From assembly GCA_039816825.1 (NCBI GenBank), contig JBCBXA010000117.1, forward strand, positions 1-8,513: a DNA stretch of 8,513 nt, read 5' to 3'. Below, in pieces: positions 4,889 through 8,513 of this stretch. The notes beneath the pieces were generated by a model. The model did not search any database. It worked only from the letters and a program-made list of their open reading frames with translations, and was not told the origin of the DNA. Position 1 is the first letter of the stretch; the number at the start of each line of letters is the position of its first letter. Position numbers and translations under genes: made by a program. The DNA comes from JBCBXA01 sp039816825. GTDB lineage: Bacteria; Pseudomonadota; Alphaproteobacteria; Rhizobiales; Rhizobiaceae.

Positions 4889-7132
4889 ATGCGATTTGTG
4901 AACCGCGAGACTATTACCACGCCGGCAGCGTTCTCGCGCCCATCGGCAAAGGATGGGCGTCACACTTTGCTGGATTTGTTCTCTCAGGACACTCAGAAGC
5001 TTGCCCAGTCGCGCGGGACCATCTTTCTGGACGAGGAAGCTCCCAGCAAGAGTGATGAGGTGCGCAAAGCACTGTCAGAGCTTTTCACGGGAAGATGCGC
5101 CTTCTGCGAAAGTCCGGTGAATGATCCTATGGTTTATCGCTTCCGACCCGACGGTAATGCCGAGCCGGTGGAAGACTACAGCGTATCACATCTCTACTAC
5201 GTTTGGCTCGCGGAGGCTTGGCAGAACCTATATCCTATTTGCCGGGGCTGCATGCCAAGCGATCCTTCGTACTTCCCTGTGAAAGGTCGACGCGCCAGGC
5301 TACCCGACGTCTCGCTTCTCGAACGCTTCGCTGAGCGCAACGATGGGCGGTGGCCAGACTTCCCTCTTGAGGAATCTGCCGAGTTTTTGGACCCATGTTG
5401 GAACGAGCAGTTCTGGCGCAGTCTGTTCTTCCGGTCCACCGGAGAGGTTGTTGGCACCAGTCGACGCGGCCGAAAGACCATCCAGCATTTCAATCTCAAC
5501 CGGGAAGAATTGTGGGAGAGCCGGCGGCGTGCGATTGAAGAAGCGGTTGGCCGGACAGAAAGCGAGATCTTGCGCGATCCGGTCAAGCCGCCGCGCGTCG
5601 ATCTTGGCCACGAGGGCGCGTGCGAGCTTTTCCTGCGTGAGGTCCTCTTTGAAGCCCTTGGCCGAACGGGCACGAGAGATCGGAGCCGTCAGATCGCCCG
5701 GTTGGCGCGGATGGACAATGGGGCAAGTCGGCTCCACGCCGCAATCAAAGAAGTCGACGCGCGTATCATTGAGGACTTGCCCGACACCGCGAGCGCCAGG
5801 CCATCGGAGGGACGCACTGCGCTCACATCGTTTTCGGTTCGGAACTTCAAGTCCCTTGAGGCAATCGAACTTGATCTGGATGTACCGGAGCCCGGCAAGC
5901 CAGCCTCGGCCCTTTTGATCCTGGGTGAGAACGCTACCGGGAAAAGCACGATATTGGAGGCGATCGCGCTCGCGGTGATGCCTGAGACCGCGCGGGCGAA
6001 GTTGCGCCTGGAGCCCGCGAAGATGGTGCTTGACCCGCGCTTCCTAGGTGCCCCCGATCAGTTGGCTCCTGTGGAAGCCAAGCTCCAGGCCAAGTTCGGC
6101 GATGACACCGATATCTCTGTCACGCTATCGCGCGACGGGCTCGGTCAGTTCTCCCAAATTGGTGAGGCTGCACTCCCCGTCTTCGCATATGGCGCCTATC
6201 GCCAATACTTGAAGGGCGACCGCAGATTTGTTGCCCACAAACATGTGAGATCGCTGTTTCATCCCGATGAACTGCTGCCGAATCCGGAACGCTGGCTCTT
6301 GAAGCTGGATGGGCCCGAATTCAACATGGTGGTACGCGCCATACGTGAGGTCTTTAACATCGAGGGCTCGTTTGAGGTCCTGGAACGCGACGGTGACAGG
6401 ATCTACGTGGTCGTCAGCACCGAGAATACCACGGACGGCCCATTGCTTCGCACCCCGATTGAACTTGTTTCGTCCGGCTTTCGCGCGGTCTTGGCCATGC
6501 TTTGCGACATCATGCAGGGCCTTATGGACAAGCGTGTCAACCATGGTTTCACCTCGCTCGAGAATGCCGCGGCGCTTGTGCTTATCGACGAGGTGGAGGC
6601 ACATTTGCACCCGCGCTGGAAAATGTCGATCATGACCGGGTTGCGAAAAGCGCTACCGGGGGTGACCTTCATCGCTACGTCGCACGATCCTTTATGTCTG
6701 CGCGGCATGAAGAAGGGGGAAGTAATGGTCCTCGAGAGGATTTCGGGCGAACAGGCAAGCACAAGTCTGCCAATATTCACCCACAGCCTCGTCGATCTGC
6801 CTGACAACGACAACTGGACAGTAGAGCAGCTTCTCACAGCGGACTTCTTTCAGATGCGCTCAACCGAGAGCCTTGAAGCGGAGCGGCGAGCAGCGCGAAT
6901 GGAAGACCGCTTGGCGCGGAGAGCGAGCCCGTCCGAAGACCCCGAGCTTCAGGCTTACTTGGCGGAGCTCTCGGTCGACCTGCCTATCGGCCACACCGAA
7001 GTGCACCGACTCGTGCAGCAGGCCATAGCCGATTTTCTGCGTGAACGCCGGGAAGCCAGCGACGAAAAGCTACGTGGTCTGAGGGAGCAAACCCGACGAT
7101 CTATCCTCAACGCGCTCAGGAGCGTGGGATGA
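4889..7132 (+). CDS. Septu-like fusion: degenerate PtuB-type HNH domain plus PtuA-type ABC/AAA ATPase
   Basis: This 747-aa protein has two parts. Residues 1 to about 300 look like a whole PtuB-type HNH protein: zinc pairs C70-x2-C73 (GRCAFCE) and C118-x2-C121, the WQNLYP motif (111-116), FLDPC (166-170) and FNLNREELWESR (201-212). Yet the catalytic Glu-His is Tyr83-Arg84 (VYRFRPDG) and the HNH Asn is Met122. Residues 310-747 form a RecF/SMC-like ATPase: FSVRNFKSLE, Walker A GENATGKST (346-354), ABC signature VSSGFR (527-532), Walker B LVLIDEVEAHLHP (563-575) and switch His599 (ATSHD). The tail has NWTVEQLLTADFF (642-654) and is Arg/Glu-rich with no TOPRIM domain, as in PtuA rather than OLD nucleases. 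The start at 4889 has GGGGTGG just upstream. The 3' end overlaps the HNH gene by ATGA, implying a stoichiometric complex. The likely role is the ATP-sensing core of an anti-phage nuclease; this is an inference from PtuAB. Confidence 0.85.
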   Translation: MRFVNRETITTPAAFSRPSAKDGRHTLLDLFSQDTQKLAQSRGTIFLDEEAPSKSDEVRKALSELFTGRCAFCESPVNDPMVYRFRPDGNAEPVEDYSVSHLYYVWLAEAWQNLYPICRGCMPSDPSYFPVKGRRARLPDVSLLERFAERNDGRWPDFPLEESAEFLDPCWNEQFWRSLFFRSTGEVVGTSRRGRKTIQHFNLNREELWESRRRAIEEAVGRTESEILRDPVKPPRVDLGHEGACELFLREVLFEALGRTGTRDRSRQIARLARMDNGASRLHAAIKEVDARIIEDLPDTASARPSEGRTALTSFSVRNFKSLEAIELDLDVPEPGKPASALLILGENATGKSTILEAIALAVMPETARAKLRLEPAKMVLDPRFLGAPDQLAPVEAKLQAKFGDDTDISVTLSRDGLGQFSQIGEAALPVFAYGAYRQYLKGDRRFVAHKHVRSLFHPDELLPNPERWLLKLDGPEFNMVVRAIREVFNIEGSFEVLERDGDRIYVVVSTENTTDGPLLRTPIELVSSGFRAVLAMLCDIMQGLMDKRVNHGFTSLENAAALVLIDEVEAHLHPRWKMSIMTGLRKALPGVTFIATSHDPLCLRGMKKGEVMVLERISGEQASTSLPIFTHSLVDLPDNDNWTVEQLLTADFFQMRSTESLEAERRAARMEDRLARRASPSEDPELQAYLAELSVDLPIGHTEVHRLVQQAIADFLRERREASDEKLRGLREQTRRSILNALRSVG

Positions 7133-8076
7133 GACGGGTCGAACGCAGTGAGGCAATTCCGGAGGATCTCAACGAGAAAGGGGCGGCGGAACTTGAGAAA
7201 GCCATACAGCACTTCGAAGGCAACCCTCCCAATCCGAATAGTTTTTCGTTCAAGCGTTACAAACTTAAGTCGGTGAAATACGCGCTTGAACGAATTTTCC
7301 ACGGCAAGTGCGCCTATTGCGAAACATTCTACGCCAGTACGCAGCCACTCGATGTCGAGCATTTCCGTCCAAAAGGTGCGGTTGCTGGAGAAACCAGGCA
7401 CCGTGGCTATTGGTGGCTCGCAGCGGACTGGGAAAATCTTCTGCCCAGCTGCATCGATTGCAATAGGAAGCGGAATCAGATCACACCTAAGGGTGAGACG
7501 TCGCAAGTTCGGCTACTCGAGGACACCGTTGGTTTCTCCGCCGTAGCCACCGTCGGGTCGGGCAAAAAAGACAGCTTTCCAATCGCACCCACTGGTGCGC
7601 GCGCCAGACGCCGCACCGATCCTATCGCCGCAGAGAAGCCACTATTGCTCAATCCGTGCGAGGACGATCCTGAGCAGCACCTTACTTACTTCTTTGACCG
7701 AGAGCACCCGGTTTCCTTCGTTCTCGCAAGTCAACTTGCAGGGGACCCCGATTTTTCGGGCGAGGATGGGTTAAGCCTGAAGGGTGCTACATCCGTACAT
7801 GTTTACGGGCTGAACCGGCTTAGACTGGTGCAAGCGCGGACCCGGCTTCTGCGGCGGCTCGAGTTTCTGGCCGATCTGGCGATAGACCTCAAACAGCTGG
7901 CGGAAAACCTGAAACAGAAGGCGGACCCGGAGGTCGTACGCGCTGGCCAACAGGTGGACGCATTCGGCGACCGAACACTGGCGGAGCTTGTCAGCATGTG
8001 CGATGAAGACCAGCCGTACTCGGCGATGGCTAAGGCATGGATGCGCGATTTCCAAAGTCGCCTCGAAACAGTATAG
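7129..8076 (+). CDS. PtuB-like HNH endonuclease, effector partner of the ATPase
   Basis: This 315-aa protein has an intact HNH nuclease core of the type found in Septu PtuB and in TIGR02646-like proteins. Visible are zinc cysteines C61-x2-C64 (GKCAYCE) and C108-x2-C111 (PSCIDCN), catalytic Glu77-His78 in VEHFRPK, the YWWLAADWENLLP block (94-106) and Asn112. C-terminal family marks follow: LLLNPCEDDPEQHL (172-185) and YGLNRLRLVQAR (226-237), then a Leu/Arg-rich helical region. It starts at ATGA overlapping the upstream stop, so it is translationally coupled to the ATPase. By analogy with PtuAB the ATPase would restrain this nuclease until infection disturbs the complex; this is inference. The alternative is a nucleolytic restriction or abortive-infection pair outside Septu proper. 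No reverse transcriptase or msr-msd is visible, so it is not a retron Ec78-type unit within this window. Confidence 0.88.
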   Translation: MRRVERSEAIPEDLNEKGAAELEKAIQHFEGNPPNPNSFSFKRYKLKSVKYALERIFHGKCAYCETFYASTQPLDVEHFRPKGAVAGETRHRGYWWLAADWENLLPSCIDCNRKRNQITPKGETSQVRLLEDTVGFSAVATVGSGKKDSFPIAPTGARARRRTDPIAAEKPLLLNPCEDDPEQHLTYFFDREHPVSFVLASQLAGDPDFSGEDGLSLKGATSVHVYGLNRLRLVQARTRLLRRLEFLADLAIDLKQLAENLKQKADPEVVRAGQQVDAFGDRTLAELVSMCDEDQPYSAMAKAWMRDFQSRLETV

Positions 8077-8078
8077 CA

Positions 8079-8098
8079 ATTGAGCCGTCGTTCTCAAT
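8079..8098 (+). terminator. Weak hairpin after the HNH gene
   Basis: ATTGAG (8079-8084) pairs with CTCAAT (8093-8098) across an 8-nt loop, starting two bases after the HNH stop. The stem is AT-rich and no T-tract follows, so it is at best a weak terminator and may be fortuitous. Confidence 0.25.
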
Positions 8099-8171
8099 AA
8101 ATAGGTAATGGACCTGTCGCGGTTTGATGCCGCCCCTTTGATAGCATTTATTGCAGCAAAGGAGACTGACT

Positions 8172-8447
8172 ATGGGACTGAAACGGACGGACGAATTCCG
8201 GGCTGATGCGGTGCGGATCGCGCTGACGAGTGGGCTGACCAGGAAGCAGGTGGCGTCAGATTTGGGCGTTGGCCTATCGACGCTGAACAAGTGGGTGACA
8301 GCACATCGCGATACTTACGTTGTACCCGACAAGGATTTGGACCTCGCCCGGGAGAATGAGCGGCTTCGACGTGAGAACCGCATTCTCAAGGAGGAGAGGG
8401 AGATCCTAAAAAAGGCAACGCAGTTCTTCGTGGGCCAAAAGCCATGA
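8172..8447 (+). CDS. IS3-family transposase OrfA
   Basis: This 91-aa protein binds the IS ends and supplies the N-terminal part of the OrfAB transposase. Residues 1-46 (KRTDEFRADAVRIAL, then GLTRKQVASDLGVGLSTLNKW) form the HTH_Tnp_1 helix-turn-helix. About residues 55-82 form a leucine-zipper coiled coil (LARENERLRRENRILKEE) used for oligomerisation. I chose the ATG at 8172 because AAAGGAG (8158-8164) lies 7 bases upstream; a TTG at 8151 would add seven residues with no support. The stop overlaps the orfB ATG as ATGA. Confidence 0.92.
   Translation: MGLKRTDEFRADAVRIALTSGLTRKQVASDLGVGLSTLNKWVTAHRDTYVVPDKDLDLARENERLRRENRILKEEREILKKATQFFVGQKP
8408..8414 (+). promoter_or_regulatory. A6G slippery heptamer for -1 programmed frameshift
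   Basis: AAAAAAG sits near the end of orfA, and its phase (CTA AAA AAG in the orfA frame) is exactly X_XXY_YYZ. A -1 slip continues into the orfB frame (GGC AAC GCA...), which is open through the orfB start to the window end. This is the classic IS3-family mechanism for making the OrfAB fusion transposase. Confidence 0.8.
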
Positions 8448-8513
8448 GGTTCAGGTTCATCGAAGAGAACACCGATACCTTCAGCGCCAAACGGATGTGC
8501 GATGTGCTGGATG
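8444..8513 (+). CDS. IS3-family transposase OrfB, N-terminal fragment
   Basis: Only 23 codons are in the window (MRFRFIEENTDTFSAKRMC and on). The opening RFxFIxEN...F....MCxVL is typical of IS3 OrfB, whose later DDE catalytic domain lies beyond the right edge. The frame is -1 relative to orfA and the ATG overlaps the orfA stop, so it can be read alone or as part of OrfAB. Confidence 0.8.
   Translation, partial: MRFRFIEENTDTFSAKRMCDVLD

Larger units (their letters stand above)
8109..8513 (+). mobile_element. IS3-family insertion sequence, left part only
   Basis: The element is recognised from orfA, a correctly phased frameshift site and the start of orfB, the standard IS3 layout. The proposed left end is the TG at 8109 (TGGACCTGTCGCGG), which leaves 63 bp before orfA, the usual distance. 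The right inverted repeat and the target duplication lie outside the window, so the exact boundary is not proven. The element begins about 30 bp after the HNH stop, with no coding sequence lost from the defence-like pair. Confidence 0.75.

Noticed and set aside
6125..6610. Minus-strand open frame of 161 codons inside the ATPase gene
   Set aside because: The plus strand here encodes the part of the ATPase leading into the ABC signature and Walker B. The antisense product has no recognisable features.

Overview
The window looks like a chromosomal or large-replicon segment of an alphaproteobacterium, most likely Rhodobacterales (Roseobacter-type). This is an inference from the moderately high G+C, the tripartite tricarboxylate transporter (TTT) coupled to an enolase-superfamily sugar-acid enzyme, the small catalytic-domain-only integrase and the IS3-type element. 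It divides into a catabolic half on the minus strand and an accessory half on the plus strand.

Minus strand, 1-3700: one catabolic operon reading tctC - tctB - tctA - enolase-superfamily dehydratase (cut by the left edge of the window). A periplasmic binding protein (TctC) hands a carboxylate or sugar acid to the TctA/TctB membrane carrier, and the translationally coupled cytoplasmic enzyme probably dehydrates it. tctB/tctA overlap as TGATG and tctA/dehydratase as ATGA. A GC-rich hairpin in the tctC-tctB gap may favour high tctC expression. The promoter candidate upstream of tctC has two overlapping perfect palindromes in the spacer between its -35 and -10 boxes, which suggests a repressor operator. 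No regulator gene lies in the window.

Plus strand, 3775-4888: a FimB-sized tyrosine recombinase with all catalytic residues, preceded by an extended -10 box and followed by a hairpin. Next comes about 400 bp without a convincing full gene. It contains a short signal-peptide-encoding ORF that looks like the 5' stub of a broken gene, and a possible promoter/operator for the downstream pair.

Plus strand, 4889-8076: the most interesting part, a two-gene module resembling the Septu (PtuA/PtuB) anti-phage system but with an unusual layout. The first protein (747 aa) joins a complete PtuB-like HNH-type domain, keeping its zinc cysteines but lacking the catalytic Glu-His and the HNH Asn, to a PtuA-like ABC/AAA ATPase. 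The second gene overlaps it by ATGA and encodes a separate PtuB-like HNH nuclease with an intact motif. One operon therefore carries one apparently dead and one apparently live copy of the same nuclease fold, suggesting a structural or regulatory pseudo-nuclease built into the ATPase.

Plus strand, 8109-8513: the left part of an IS3-family insertion sequence, with orfA, an in-phase A6G slippery heptamer and the start of orfB, cut by the right edge of the window. The integrase on one side and the IS on the other fit a mobile defence cassette placed next to a metabolic operon.
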